Source of the DNA: Kaistella chaponensis
Lineage (GTDB): Bacteria > Bacteroidota > Bacteroidia > Flavobacteriales > Weeksellaceae
DNA length: 64,000 bases
Direction: 5' to 3'
Assembly (NCBI RefSeq): GCF_900156725.1
Contig: NZ_FTOI01000005.1
Location: 174,659-238,658 of the forward strand
The notes beneath the pieces are model-generated. The model had not been told where the DNA came from, ran no database searches, and saw only the letters and a program-made list of their open reading frames with translations. Positions 1 to 8,579 of this stretch are shown in pieces (within the stretch, counting starts at the first letter, position 1; each line of letters begins with the position of its first letter). Both the position numbers and the translations under genes were made by a program.

Positions 1-474
1 AGGGTTTTCTAGCACTTTTTTCGCGATATTTTGAATGTATTCTTTGGCCTGCGAAAAATCAGCATCCCAGGAAAAATCGAGTAAGGAAAATCCGATCGCT
101 TGCAATCCTTCTACACCGGCTTCTACCGCGGCACTCATGGTTCCAGAGTAAATGACGTTGATTGAAGAATTAGCACCATGATTAATTCCCGAAACGACCA
201 GATCTGGTTTTCTCGGCAGAATTTTATCCAAAGCAAATTTCACACAATCAACCGGTGTTCCACTCAAGGAGTAATCTTTCTGTGGTCCATCCAAACTGAT
301 TTCTTCAAAAGTTAAAGTTTGATTAATGGTAATTGCATGACCTTTTCCAGATTGTGGCGAATCCGGCGCTACTACAACTACATCACCGATTTCGTTCATG
401 AAATTTACCAAATTTCTGATTCCTGGTGCCGTAATTCCGTCATCATTGGTGACTAAAATCAAAGGTTTTTGCAT
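1..474 (-). CDS. surE: 5'/3'-nucleotidase SurE (partial, C-terminus outside the window)
   Basis: Reading the minus strand from the ATG at 474 gives MQKPLILVTNDDGITAPGI and later SGINHGANSS and SGTMSAAVEAG. These are the SurE signatures: the N-terminal NDDG metal-binding motif and the SGxNxGxN loop. SurE is a divalent-metal-dependent nucleoside monophosphate phosphatase of the cytoplasm, linked to stationary-phase survival. 158 codons are visible without a stop, so about 100 residues are cut off by the window edge. The gene is divergent from prc. A likely promoter lies between the two genes. Confidence 0.93.
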   Translation of the reverse strand, partial: MQKPLILVTNDDGITAPGIRNLVNFMNEIGDVVVVAPDSPQSGKGHAITINQTLTFEEISLDGPQKDYSLSGTPVDCVKFALDKILPRKPDLVVSGINHGANSSINVIYSGTMSAAVEAGVEGLQAIGFSLLDFSWDADFSQAKEYIQNIAKKVLENP

Positions 475-493
475 ATATTTTATAGGGTTTTCA

Positions 494-521
494 CAAATTT
501 ACTCAAAATAATAGTGTGCAA
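494..521 (-). promoter_or_regulatory. surE promoter (Bacteroidetes type)
   Basis: On the minus strand a TTTG box is followed after 17 nt by TAAATTTG, matching the flavobacterial consensus TTG-N17-23-TAnnTTTG. The -7 box occupies 494-501, about 20 nt before the surE ATG. A second -7-like box (TATATTTG) overlaps its -33 region at 519-526. Confidence 0.5.
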
Positions 522-608
522 ATATAAATAAGGTATTAATTTTGATACTTTGTAAAATCCTGTAACAAATAGGGGAAATTCTTAACAAATTAGATATTAA
601 TTAAATAT

Positions 609-2729
609 ATGTTCAAAAACTTAAAACTCAATACATTATTGCTTTTCATTCCGCTCACAAGTTTGGTGTTTTGCTTTAATTCTCCGCAAAATGACGATGA
701 AAAAATGTCAACAATAATGGTGAGTGTAAAAAATACGCTCAGCTATTTACATTATTCCCCAAAAACTATTAATGATGCTTATTCCAAGGATGTTTACAAG
801 CATTATTTTGAAATGGTAGATTCCTCCAAACGATATTTTTTGCAATCTGATATGGATGAATTTGCAAAACACGAAACCAAGTTAGATGATTATCTGAATC
901 AAGGAGATCTTACCTTTTATAAACTGACGGTAGATCGGCTTTACCAAAGAGTGGATCAGATTGATAAAATTACTCAGGATATTCTGAGCAAACCTATCAA
1001 TTTGAATGAAGATGAAACGCTGATTTTAGAACCGAAGATTAAGAAAAATGCGAAGAACCAAGCGGAACTTTCGCAGGAATGGAAAAAGTATATCAAGTAT
1101 AATATTTTGCAGGAAATGGAATCGTTGACCGCAAAAGAAGAACTGCAGAAAGAGAAAAAAGATTCTGTACAGAAATTTAATTTGAAAGACACCATTAAAC
1201 TAGAAATCTTAACGCCGGAAGCAAAGCGAATTAAAGCCACTGCAGAGGTGAAAGACTTGGTAACAGACACTTTCAGAAGATTTAAGAAAAGAAATAAAAT
1301 GGACTGGTTTACAGTTTACATGAATGCTTATACTGAAGTTTTCGATCCGCATACCAATTATTACTCCCCAAAAAATAAAGAAGATTTCGATACGCAATTC
1401 ACCGGAAAAGTAATCGGAATTGGCGCAATAATTCAGGAAAAAAGAGGATATCTTTACTTAGGCGCACTCACAATTGGTGCTCCTGCCTGGAAATCCAAAC
1501 AACTTTCAGAAGGTGATAAAATTTTGAAAGTAAGATCGAAACCGAATTTAGATGCGGTAAATGTGGTTGGAATGTTATCTGATGAAGCGGTGCGACTCAT
1601 TCGTGGTGAAAAAGGAACGAAAGTAACTTTAACCGTTGAGAAAAAAGATAAATCGATCAAGGAGGTGACAATGATCCGTGAAGAAGTTGCCATTGAAGAT
1701 ACGTTTGCAAGAAGCATAATCATTAATTCTGCAGATGGCAAAAAATACGGTTTGATCAATTTGCCAAGTTTCAATGCTGATTTTGAAAATGCAAAAGGAA
1801 GAAACGCTTCTGATGATATTAAAAACGAGTTGCTTAAACTGAAACCTCAAAATGTTGACGGAATCATCCTTGATTTACGAAATAATGGTGGCGGAAGTTT
1901 AACCGAAGTCGGCGATATCATGGGATTATTTATGAATGCAGGTCCTTATGTTCAGGTAAAAGATGGCAACGGAAAAGTGCAAACTTTGAAAAATAAAACC
2001 AACGCGCCGCTTTGGACCGGACCATTAATTATCATGCAAAACGAACTTTCTGCATCGGCGTCAGAGATTTTGGCAGGTGCGATGCAGGATTATGGCAGAG
2101 CTGTGACGATCGGTTCTCCGCAGTCTTTTGGGAAAGGAACCGTGCAAACATTTGTAGATCTGAACAGATTTTTAAATACAAATGATGATTTCGGATCTTT
2201 GAAGTTGACCATTCAGAAATTTTATAGAATTACGGGCGAATCTACCCAAAGAAAAGGAATCGAGTCCGATATCAAAATGAAGGATTTCTATACCTACGCT
2301 GAAATTGGAGAACGATATGATGATTATGCTCTAGCTTGGGATAAAATTCCGGCAGCACCTTATCAAGCTGTCAATTATTTTTCTGTTCAAGCTTTACAAA
2401 AAGGGATCGAAGCACGTCTTCAAAATAACAAAAACTACCAATTGATTCAGGAATCTGCGCAATGGAAGGAAAAATTAGATAAAGAAGAGACGATTTCTTT
2501 AGAACAAAGCAAATTTAATGCAGTAATGCAAGCAAGAAAAGCCCAGATTAAAAAATTCAAAGGGTTAGATAAATTTAACAACGGATTGAAATTTACGCTT
2601 AATCCAGATGAAGCGATTCGAGAAAAAACCGATGAACCTTTCACAAAGAAAACGGAAAACTGGACGAAAAATCTTCAGCGTGATTTATATCTGCAAGAAG
2701 CCGTAAACGTTGTCGCACAAATGAAATAA
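609..2729 (+). CDS. prc: carboxy-terminal processing protease (Tsp/Prc, S41A)
   Basis: 706 aa. A hydrophobic N-terminus (residues 8-22) is followed by a helical Tsp N-terminal region (about 40-250), a PDZ domain (about 255-345) and the S41 protease domain. The Ser/Lys dyad is visible as Ser483 in SASASE and Lys509 in SFGKGTVQ. The family degrades or trims periplasmic proteins from their C-termini, including peptidoglycan hydrolases and misfolded proteins. It stands alone, divergent from surE, and is closed by a hairpin terminator at 2755-2780. The length is typical of Bacteroidetes Tsp, and the ATG at 609 gives an intact signal sequence. Confidence 0.95.
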   Translation: MFKNLKLNTLLLFIPLTSLVFCFNSPQNDDEKMSTIMVSVKNTLSYLHYSPKTINDAYSKDVYKHYFEMVDSSKRYFLQSDMDEFAKHETKLDDYLNQGDLTFYKLTVDRLYQRVDQIDKITQDILSKPINLNEDETLILEPKIKKNAKNQAELSQEWKKYIKYNILQEMESLTAKEELQKEKKDSVQKFNLKDTIKLEILTPEAKRIKATAEVKDLVTDTFRRFKKRNKMDWFTVYMNAYTEVFDPHTNYYSPKNKEDFDTQFTGKVIGIGAIIQEKRGYLYLGALTIGAPAWKSKQLSEGDKILKVRSKPNLDAVNVVGMLSDEAVRLIRGEKGTKVTLTVEKKDKSIKEVTMIREEVAIEDTFARSIIINSADGKKYGLINLPSFNADFENAKGRNASDDIKNELLKLKPQNVDGIILDLRNNGGGSLTEVGDIMGLFMNAGPYVQVKDGNGKVQTLKNKTNAPLWTGPLIIMQNELSASASEILAGAMQDYGRAVTIGSPQSFGKGTVQTFVDLNRFLNTNDDFGSLKLTIQKFYRITGESTQRKGIESDIKMKDFYTYAEIGERYDDYALAWDKIPAAPYQAVNYFSVQALQKGIEARLQNNKNYQLIQESAQWKEKLDKEETISLEQSKFNAVMQARKAQIKKFKGLDKFNNGLKFTLNPDEAIREKTDEPFTKKTENWTKNLQRDLYLQEAVNVVAQMK

Positions 2730-2754
2730 AGGATTGAACATCCAATTAGATATG

Positions 2755-2780
2755 AACCATCGGAATTCCGGTGGTTTTTT
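2755..2780 (+). terminator. rho-independent terminator after prc
   Basis: A 9-bp stem AACCATCGG / CCGGTGGTT (one G-U pair) with an AATT loop, followed by a run of T. It sits 25 nt after the prc stop codon. Confidence 0.8.
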
Positions 2781-2793
2781 GTGTTGAATACCT

Positions 2794-2860
2794 TTCAGTC
2801 TTCAAAATCTACGGTTCGGTGGAAATTACTTGATATGTGCGTTCTCACAGAATACCTTTA
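2794..2860 (+). promoter_or_regulatory. Putative LytTR-type direct repeat and promoter of the 2TM/LytS operon
   Basis: TTCAGT at 2794 and TTCGGTGGAAA at 2815 are 21 bp apart, the usual period of LytTR-domain binding sites. A -7-like box TACCTTTA starts at 2853, 38 nt after the start of the proximal repeat, and no clear -33 box is seen. Motif, 21-bp period and 38-nt distance all recur in front of the TonB receptor at 18527. An activator-dependent, possibly autoregulated promoter is inferred. Confidence 0.45.
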
Positions 2861-2897
2861 CACCATCAAATAACACCAACAATTAAATTTTAACACC

Positions 2898-3188
2898 ATG
2901 GAAACATACGGCTTTAATCAAGATCAAAAATTAGTTCAGGCTCAAAAAAGAGTGAAATGCATAAAAGGGTGTTACATTCACGCGATGGTTTACGTATTTG
3001 TGAATGCGTTTATTATTGCAGGATGTGCGGTTGATGATTTAAATAATTTAAAAACATCTGAGCCATATATGACCGCTTTGTTTTGGGGAATTGGTTTGGC
3101 TGCACACGGAATGGCAGTTTTTGGGCAGAACTTTTTATTCGGCACCAATTGGGAGCAAAAAGAAATTCAGAAATTTTTAAATAAATAA
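2898..3188 (+). CDS. 2TM-domain protein 1
   Basis: 96 aa. It has the 2TM-domain pattern: a short cytoplasmic basic stretch (QKRVKCIKGCYIHAMVYVFVN), a first transmembrane helix (about 30-48), a turn, a second helix (about 62-82 with FWGIGLAAHG) and a short tail with NWEQKEIQKFL. It is the first gene of a run with two more 2TM proteins and a LytS-type kinase whose own C-terminus is a 2TM domain. These small proteins may interact with the kinase in the inner membrane; that role is inferred. Spacing to the kinase gene is 34 nt. Confidence 0.85.
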   Translation: METYGFNQDQKLVQAQKRVKCIKGCYIHAMVYVFVNAFIIAGCAVDDLNNLKTSEPYMTALFWGIGLAAHGMAVFGQNFLFGTNWEQKEIQKFLNK

Positions 3189-3222
3189 TTTAAACTTTTC
3201 ATTAAATATTTAAATTTACAAG

Positions 3223-4548
3223 ATGGATACTAAAGATATTAAAAGGCAGCTGAACATTTCTCTTTGGATCTCGTTTTTTACAGGAATTTTCTTTTTTACC
3301 ATTTTTACCAAGGACAAGAACTTTCATAATTTTTTAATTTGTTTCTTAGTTTCATCGCTTTACTCTTTTGTTTTGGTATTTGGTAATTATTATTCCAACA
3401 GCTATCTGAACAAAAAATATTCCTGGATCGATAATACCAAAAGACGGATCATTTTGGGTATTTTATCAACCGTTTTGGTCAACGTGATTTTGGTGATTGT
3501 ATGTAATTATTTAAATTTCATTGTTTTACAAAAAAACAATCCAGATCATTTTTTTAGCGGTCAGTTGGGGTTTGTAAACTGGCTCATCATCAACATTGCT
3601 CTTTTGATCTCTGCAATCATGCACGCAAAAGGGTTCATGGAAGAATGGAAAAAATCCTCCAGGAAAGAAGTGGTAGAACAGAAATTGATTGCCAAATCTG
3701 CGAACGCGCAATTCGAAAGTTTAAAAAATCAACTCGATCCCCATTTTCTTTTTAATTCCTTGAATGTTTTAAGTGCTTTGATTGATGAAAACCCTAATCA
3801 GGCGCAAAGATTTACTGCCTCGATGTCGAAAATTTACCGCTACGTTTTGGAGCAGAAAGATAAAGAACTCGTCACCGTAGAAGAAGAAATTGAATTTGCA
3901 AAAACGTATTGTGAGCTGCTGAAAACGCGTTTTGAAGATAGTGTGAGTTTTGATTTTATGGTCAATGAAGCCGCTTTAAAATCTTATGTAGTTCCACTTT
4001 CGTTACAACTGCTTTTAGAAAATTGCATCAAACATAATTTTGCAACATCAAGCAAACCTTTGCATATCAAAATTTTTACGGAAAACGGATTTCTTTTGAT
4101 AGAGAATAACTTGCAACAAAGAGAACAGGTAAAAGAGAGCGCTGGAATCGGACTTTCGAATATCGTGCAGCGCTACTCTTTACTCACGAAACTCAATGTA
4201 TTTATCGAAAAGTCAGATGATTTTTTCAGGGTAAAAATACCTATGTTAACTCAGAAAGTTTCAGCCATGAGTTCACAACCCAGCCAAGAATCAATGGCTT
4301 ATCAAAGAGCCGCGAAAAGAGTTCAGGAACTGAAGGGATTTTATGGCAATCTTATTTCGTACTGTCTCGTCATTCCTTTTTTAATTTTTGTAAACCTTTA
4401 CACTTCACCGCAATATTTATGGTTTGTTTGGCCCATGTTAGGTTGGGGAATAGGTTTAGCGTCGCATGCTTTAAAAGTTTACGGTGTCGGAAGAGCTTGG
4501 GAAGAAAAACAAATTCGAAAAATTTTAGACAAAGAACAATCAAAATAG
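3223..4548 (+). CDS. LytS-type sensor histidine kinase with C-terminal 2TM domain
   Basis: 441 aa. The N-terminal half has four hydrophobic segments (about 12-30, 37-55, 75-100, 118-135). The His_kinase domain follows, with the phosphoacceptor in LDPHFLFNSLN (His174), then an ATPase region with LLLENCIKHN (N box) and AGIGLSNIVQRY (G box). From about residue 345 the protein carries an extra 2TM module (RAAKRVQELKGFYGN to WEEKQIRKIL) like the small proteins encoded on either side. Kinases of this class phosphorylate LytTR response regulators, and one is encoded downstream at 5315. The kinase-2TM fusion supports physical association with the small 2TM proteins. Confidence 0.92.
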   Translation: MDTKDIKRQLNISLWISFFTGIFFFTIFTKDKNFHNFLICFLVSSLYSFVLVFGNYYSNSYLNKKYSWIDNTKRRIILGILSTVLVNVILVIVCNYLNFIVLQKNNPDHFFSGQLGFVNWLIINIALLISAIMHAKGFMEEWKKSSRKEVVEQKLIAKSANAQFESLKNQLDPHFLFNSLNVLSALIDENPNQAQRFTASMSKIYRYVLEQKDKELVTVEEEIEFAKTYCELLKTRFEDSVSFDFMVNEAALKSYVVPLSLQLLLENCIKHNFATSSKPLHIKIFTENGFLLIENNLQQREQVKESAGIGLSNIVQRYSLLTKLNVFIEKSDDFFRVKIPMLTQKVSAMSSQPSQESMAYQRAAKRVQELKGFYGNLISYCLVIPFLIFVNLYTSPQYLWFVWPMLGWGIGLASHALKVYGVGRAWEEKQIRKILDKEQSK

Positions 4549-4555
4549 CAACATC

Positions 4556-4837
4556 ATGGAAAATTTAACTCCCAAAGAAGTCGATTACGCAATCGCAAAA
4601 GAAAGGGTAAATCAGATGAAAAAATTCTACACCAGTTTAGCATTATTTATCCTTGTGTTTGCGATTTATGCGGCAAGAAAATATTATAAAACGGGAGAAA
4701 TTGCATTTTTAGATTTTAATAATTTCTCGGCAATTTTTTGGATTTGGGGATTTATTTTAGCCCTAAAAGCATTTAAACTCTTCATCCTCAACCAAAGCTG
4801 GGAACGGAAAATGATGAATAAAGAACTTAATAAATAA
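4556..4837 (+). CDS. 2TM-domain protein 2
   Basis: 93 aa. It has an N-terminal amphipathic basic region (AKERVNQMKKFYTSL), two hydrophobic helices (about 26-42 and 59-76) and a closing NQSWERKMMNKEL segment equivalent to the tails of the neighbouring 2TM proteins. It is more diverged than the copies at 2898 and 4842. It starts 7 nt after the kinase stop and is followed after 4 nt by the next 2TM gene, so it is almost certainly co-transcribed. Its function is not known beyond membrane location and the link to the kinase. Confidence 0.82.
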   Translation: MENLTPKEVDYAIAKERVNQMKKFYTSLALFILVFAIYAARKYYKTGEIAFLDFNNFSAIFWIWGFILALKAFKLFILNQSWERKMMNKELNK

Positions 4838-4841
4838 AACC

Positions 4842-5132
4842 ATGGAAAACTTTAACGAAAATAATATCAAATACTTAGAAGCTCAAAATCGGGTAAAAAA
4901 GTTGAAAGGATTTTACATTCATGCCATTGTTTATGTTTTGGTCAATCTTTTTATCCTTGCGCAAAATGTAGAATCGGGGGAATCGATTGCAAACCTCAAT
5001 AATTACTGGACTGCAATATTTTGGGGGATTGGTTTGCTGGGACATGGAATCAGCGTTTTCTTGCCTAATTTGGTCATGGGAAAAGATTGGGAAGAGAAAA
5101 AAATTCGGGAGTTAATGGATAAAGACAAATAA
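4842..5132 (+). CDS. 2TM-domain protein 3
   Basis: 96 aa. It is the most canonical copy of the family in this operon: AQNRVKKLKGFYIHAIVYVLVN forms the first membrane helix, FWGIGLLGHGISVF the second, and WEEKKIRELMDK the tail. It closely resembles the module fused to the C-terminus of the LytS-type kinase. It lies 4 nt after the previous 2TM gene, with 182 nt before the LytTR regulator. Repeated duplication of one membrane module within an operon is the visible pattern; the function is unknown. Confidence 0.86.
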   Translation: MENFNENNIKYLEAQNRVKKLKGFYIHAIVYVLVNLFILAQNVESGESIANLNNYWTAIFWGIGLLGHGISVFLPNLVMGKDWEEKKIRELMDKDK

Positions 5133-5314
5133 GATAAAGAACGCAACAGAGAGTAATCGTCTATACAATTAGATGGCTACAATTGCGCTTTTCTTCCCGC
5201 GTTTATCGATTTATTTTATCAAAAAATAGGTAAACCGGAAGTTGAGAAAAAAAATTTATCAACGTTCAGAAGATCGATTAGATACAAATCACTTTTATTT
5301 ATTATTTTTAAGAC

Positions 5315-6058
5315 ATGATAAAAACGGTCATCATTGAAGATGAAAAACCAGCAGCAAGAAAACTCGAACGATTAATTGGTTTGTTTGCTGATTTAGAATT
5401 AGTTGCAACCTTAAATTCTGTAGAAGAAGGAATTGAGTGGTTTGCTAATAATCAACATCCGGATCTGATATTTTCAGACATTGTGTTAGGAGACGGTTTG
5501 TCTTTTGATATTTTTGAAAAAATTCCGACCAGGAGTTTTATGATTTATACTACGGCTTTTGATCAATATACTTTGAAAGCTTTTAAGTTGAATTCTATCG
5601 ATTATCTTTTGAAACCTATTATGGAAGAAGACCTCGAAAAAGCCATCAATAAATTCAAAAGTTTCTTACCTTCAGAATCGGCTAATAATTCCTTGGAAAT
5701 CAAATCTTTAATTAAAGAAGATAGGCAAAAATTATCCCGAATTTTAGTAAAAATCGGATATAATTTAAAGATCGTTCAAACGGATGAGGTTTCGTGCTTT
5801 TACAGCGAAAATAAAATCGTGTATCTTCAAACGAAAGAAAGAAATTATCCGACTGATTTTACCTTAGACGAGCTTCAGGAACTTTTGGATGAAAAGAAAT
5901 TCTTTCGGGTAAACCGACAGTTTATGATCAATTCCAATTTCATTAAAAACATTCATACTTCACCGTATTACAAAGTAGAAATGGAGTTTCAGCCGGAAGA
6001 AGAAATTACGGTAAGTCGCGATCGGGTAAAGGATTTTAAGGATTGGTTGGTGAGGTAA
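5315..6058 (+). CDS. LytTR-family response regulator
   Basis: 247 aa. An N-terminal receiver domain (about 1-120) has the acidic pocket IIEDE, phosphoacceptor Asp55 in IFSDIVLGDG, and DYLLKP near the end. A C-terminal LytTR DNA-binding domain (about 140-245) has FFRVNRQFMIN and EITVSRDRVKDFKDWL. It is the expected partner of the LytS-type kinase at 3223. The 182-nt gap before it may carry a separate promoter. LytTR proteins usually bind direct repeats with a 21-bp period, and such repeats occur at 2794-2828 and 590 nt-period equivalents at 18590-18625. Confidence 0.94.
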   Translation: MIKTVIIEDEKPAARKLERLIGLFADLELVATLNSVEEGIEWFANNQHPDLIFSDIVLGDGLSFDIFEKIPTRSFMIYTTAFDQYTLKAFKLNSIDYLLKPIMEEDLEKAINKFKSFLPSESANNSLEIKSLIKEDRQKLSRILVKIGYNLKIVQTDEVSCFYSENKIVYLQTKERNYPTDFTLDELQELLDEKKFFRVNRQFMINSNFIKNIHTSPYYKVEMEFQPEEEITVSRDRVKDFKDWLVR

Positions 6059-6132
6059 GGAGATAAAAATCTATAAATGAAACGCCAATACTTATATGCT
6101 TTGATAATTCGCAAATAAAAAACTCTAATATT

Positions 6133-6678
6133 TTAGATGACAGTTTTCTTTCCCAAAATTTTTCTTATTTTGTCATAAATTTTTTGTTTTATTACATAAG
6201 TTTTGCTAAACCTACTATTTAAATCCATACTAAATTTCATTCTTGTACCCCAAACTCCTGCTTGATCTTGGAAATCATAGAATTCTGGAAATAAATTTAC
6301 TATAGATAATATATTCCTTTTAAACGATTTTCCTAGTGTGGGAAAATTTCCAAAATCGTCTACAACTTTTAAATTGAAAATTCTTTTTCCAATTGAGTCG
6401 CCAAATTTCCATTCTAAAAATGAATTTAAAGAAATTATGATTAAGATTGAATAAAAAAAACTTGATAATGGGTTGAGATGTAATAAAAAGCAAAGAATAA
6501 CATACACTGGAATTAGATCTAAAATTTTTGCAAATAATCGATAAGCATAATTATCCTCAGTTTGAGTATCAAAATCAAAATCGTATTCAAATTCTTGATA
6601 AATTCTTTTTCCAAATTCGTCAAAATTTTGAGTGGGTTGATGAATAATTTTTCTTTCTTTAATTTCGGAAATCTTCAT
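6133..6678 (-). CDS. RDD-family membrane protein
   Basis: 181 aa. The core begins with AYRLFAKILDLIPVYVIL, which has the conserved Arg and Asp that name the RDD family, followed by a second hydrophobic helix (about 90-108) and GDSIGKRIFNLKVVDDFG, the typical segment after helix two. The N-terminal 55 residues are hydrophilic and acidic. The gene is isolated, convergent with the LytTR regulator and upstream of mnmA on the same strand. It is visibly more AT-rich than its neighbours. The function of RDD proteins is mostly unknown; some are ion transporters. Confidence 0.75.
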   Translation of the reverse strand: MKISEIKERKIIHQPTQNFDEFGKRIYQEFEYDFDFDTQTEDNYAYRLFAKILDLIPVYVILCFLLHLNPLSSFFYSILIIISLNSFLEWKFGDSIGKRIFNLKVVDDFGNFPTLGKSFKRNILSIVNLFPEFYDFQDQAGVWGTRMKFSMDLNSRFSKTYVIKQKIYDKIRKILGKKTVI

Positions 6679-6782
6679 TATTGAGTATTGCTAAAAAAAA
6701 TGAGTTATATTTCTAAAAGATGCGATTTTTTTAATTTGAATTTTTTAGAAATTTACAAAAATCCAAATTAGTAAAATTTAAT

Positions 6783-7970
6783 TCAAGCAATCACCCCACT
6801 TCCAACCAACTCATCCTCTAAATACCACGCAGCAAACTGTCCTTCTGCAATCGCAGATTGGGGATTTTTGAATTCGATATACAGTCCTTCTTCAAATTGG
6901 TAAAGCGTTGCTTCTTCCAAAGGTTGTCGGTACCGAATTCTGGCTTTTACCTTCATCGATTCGCCATTTTGCAAACGCAGATCTTCACGAACCCAATGAA
7001 CCTCGGAGTTTTCTATTTTCAAAGCACTTCTGAACAATCCCGGGAAATTTCTTCCTTCCCCTACAAAAACGATATTCTTGTCGATATCTCTGGAAATCAA
7101 AAAGCAGGATTCTGCATGTCCGCCAATTCCCAAACCTTTACTTTGTCCGACCGTGAAATAATGCGCACCTTGATGTTTGCCAATTACTTTTCCGTCAGAT
7201 TTTTCATAATGAAATTTTTTAGACAGAAATTCCAATTCTTCTAATTTTGAAGAAAAATCAGGTGTTTCTTGGTGAAATGCTTCGAAATCTTTAAAAATCT
7301 CTACAATTTCTCCTTCTTTTGGCTCCAGTTGTTGTTGCAGAAAAGTCGGCAAACTCACTTTCCCGATGAAACATAATCCTTGCGAATCTTTTTTATCTGC
7401 CGTAACCAAACCCATTTCCCGCGCGATTTCCCGAACTTCCGGTTTCGTCAAATTTCCAATCGGAAACAATGATTTCGATAGTTGATCCTGATTCAATTGA
7501 CACAAAAAATAAGACTGGTCTTTATTGTTGTCAGCTCCTGCTAAAAGATGAAAAATTTCGTTCCCATTTTCATCAAAGGTGGAGTTCACTTGTGCGTAAT
7601 GTCCCGTTGCAACTTTCTCAGCACCAAGCGATAAGGCTGTTTTCATAAACACATCGAACTTCACTTCGCGGTTACACAAAACATCAGGATTCGGCGTTCT
7701 TCCTTTTTTATATTCGTCGAACATATAATCGACGATCTTTTCCTTGTACAATTCGCTCATATCAATGACTTGATACGGAATTCCGAGTTTTTGCGCGACC
7801 ATCAAAGCATCATTGCTGTCTTCGATCCACGGACATTCATCTTCCAAAGTGACCGATGCATCATTCCAGTTCCGCATAAAAAGCGCGACTACTTCATGAC
7901 CTTGTTTTTTCAGCAAATACGCTGCAACACTGGAATCTACACCTCCAGAAAGTCCTACTACAATTTTCAT
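6783..7970 (-). CDS. mnmA: tRNA-specific 2-thiouridylase MnmA
   Basis: 395 aa. It thiolates U34 in the anticodons of Lys, Glu and Gln tRNAs, using ATP and a sulfur relay. Visible are the PP-loop GLSGGVDSS (residues 6-14), the catalytic Cys99 in [13 protein letters not shown] and the second active-site Cys200 in [11 protein letters not shown]. The C-terminal domain includes [19 protein letters not shown] and the late [12 protein letters not shown] segment. Length and motif order are those of the family. It is transcribed alone; a -7 box lies at 8017-8024. Confidence 0.97.
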   Translation of the reverse strand: MKIVVGLSGGVDSSVAAYLLKKQGHEVVALFMRNWNDASVTLEDECPWIEDSNDALMVAQKLGIPYQVIDMSELYKEKIVDYMFDEYKKGRTPNPDVLCNREVKFDVFMKTALSLGAEKVATGHYAQVNSTFDENGNEIFHLLAGADNNKDQSYFLCQLNQDQLSKSLFPIGNLTKPEVREIAREMGLVTADKKDSQGLCFIGKVSLPTFLQQQLEPKEGEIVEIFKDFEAFHQETPDFSSKLEELEFLSKKFHYEKSDGKVIGKHQGAHYFTVGQSKGLGIGGHAESCFLISRDIDKNIVFVGEGRNFPGLFRSALKIENSEVHWVREDLRLQNGESMKVKARIRYRQPLEEATLYQFEEGLYIEFKNPQSAIAEGQFAAWYLEDELVGSGVIA

Positions 7971-8016
7971 ATGTTCATTTTATAAAGCATTTCAAGGATG
8001 CTCTTTATTGAGGATG

Positions 8017-8024
8017 CAAATTTA
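8017..8024 (-). promoter_or_regulatory. Putative mnmA -7 box
   Basis: TAAATTTG on the minus strand matches TAnnTTTG exactly and lies 47 nt before the mnmA ATG. No TTG at the preferred 17-23 nt distance was found. Confidence 0.35.
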
Positions 8025-8050
8025 CGACAATAATTATAGATTCACTCAGG

Positions 8051-8154
8051 AGCAACAAGAGTCTAAATCTATCGAAGACCAGTCCCGCTTTCCACTGTAT
8101 CTTTTTCTTTTTTCTTGAAAAAAAAGAAAAAGGATGCCGTTCCAATCGGGGCTA
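8051..8154. repeat. Dispersed hairpin repeat, copy 1
   Basis: Starts with AGCAACAAG and contains AGTCCCGC, then TCTTTTTCTTTTTTC facing a run of GAAAAAAAAGAAAAAGGA (a long A/T hairpin), then GGATGCCGTT and ATCGGGGCTA. Copy 2 at 31328-31433 matches it over the whole length apart from a short variable segment. It is non-coding and lies between two minus-strand genes. Confidence 0.8.
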
Positions 8155-8579
8155 AAATATAGTTTCGGTCTTCTTTCAAAAGACGCAATACCGTAAAAAT
8201 AGTAACGTAAAGTTGATTCTATAAATGGTCGATCACCTAAAAACGCTTATTTAAAAGCTTCAAAAGATGCTTTGTGAAAATTCAAATTTCTATCTTTATA
8301 GAGTGTCGATTTTTCTCTGCAGTCTCAAATTGGAATTCTATTCCTGTTTTCGTTATAATAAGGAGTAATCTGATTTGGATGATAGATTTAGACCAAATAG
8401 TAGAAGATTTTTCAGAAAGACAAGAGATAAAAACAGTTTGTCAAATCACCATTTTTTTTCAGAAACGGTTGTTTTTTGACCTTTTTAAAAGGTAAACCTT
8501 CCAATTTAAAAACAGGTTTCACCTTTTTAGATCGAAATGATATATTGAACAAATTGAAAATGGCGACTTTAAAAAAATT

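Larger units (their letters stand above)
7971..8579. other. 609-bp gene-free stretch between mnmA and the LacI regulator
   Basis: Contains a possible mnmA -7 box (minus strand TAAATTTG, 8017-8024) and one copy of a dispersed hairpin repeat (8051-8154). From 8160 to 8579 only short open frames are present, up to 73 codons at 8274, with no recognisable product or good start context. No RNA gene was recognised. Confidence 0.6.

Noticed and set aside
8274..8495. 73-codon frame upstream of the LacI gene
   Set aside because: Composition and start context do not look coding and no homologue is recalled.
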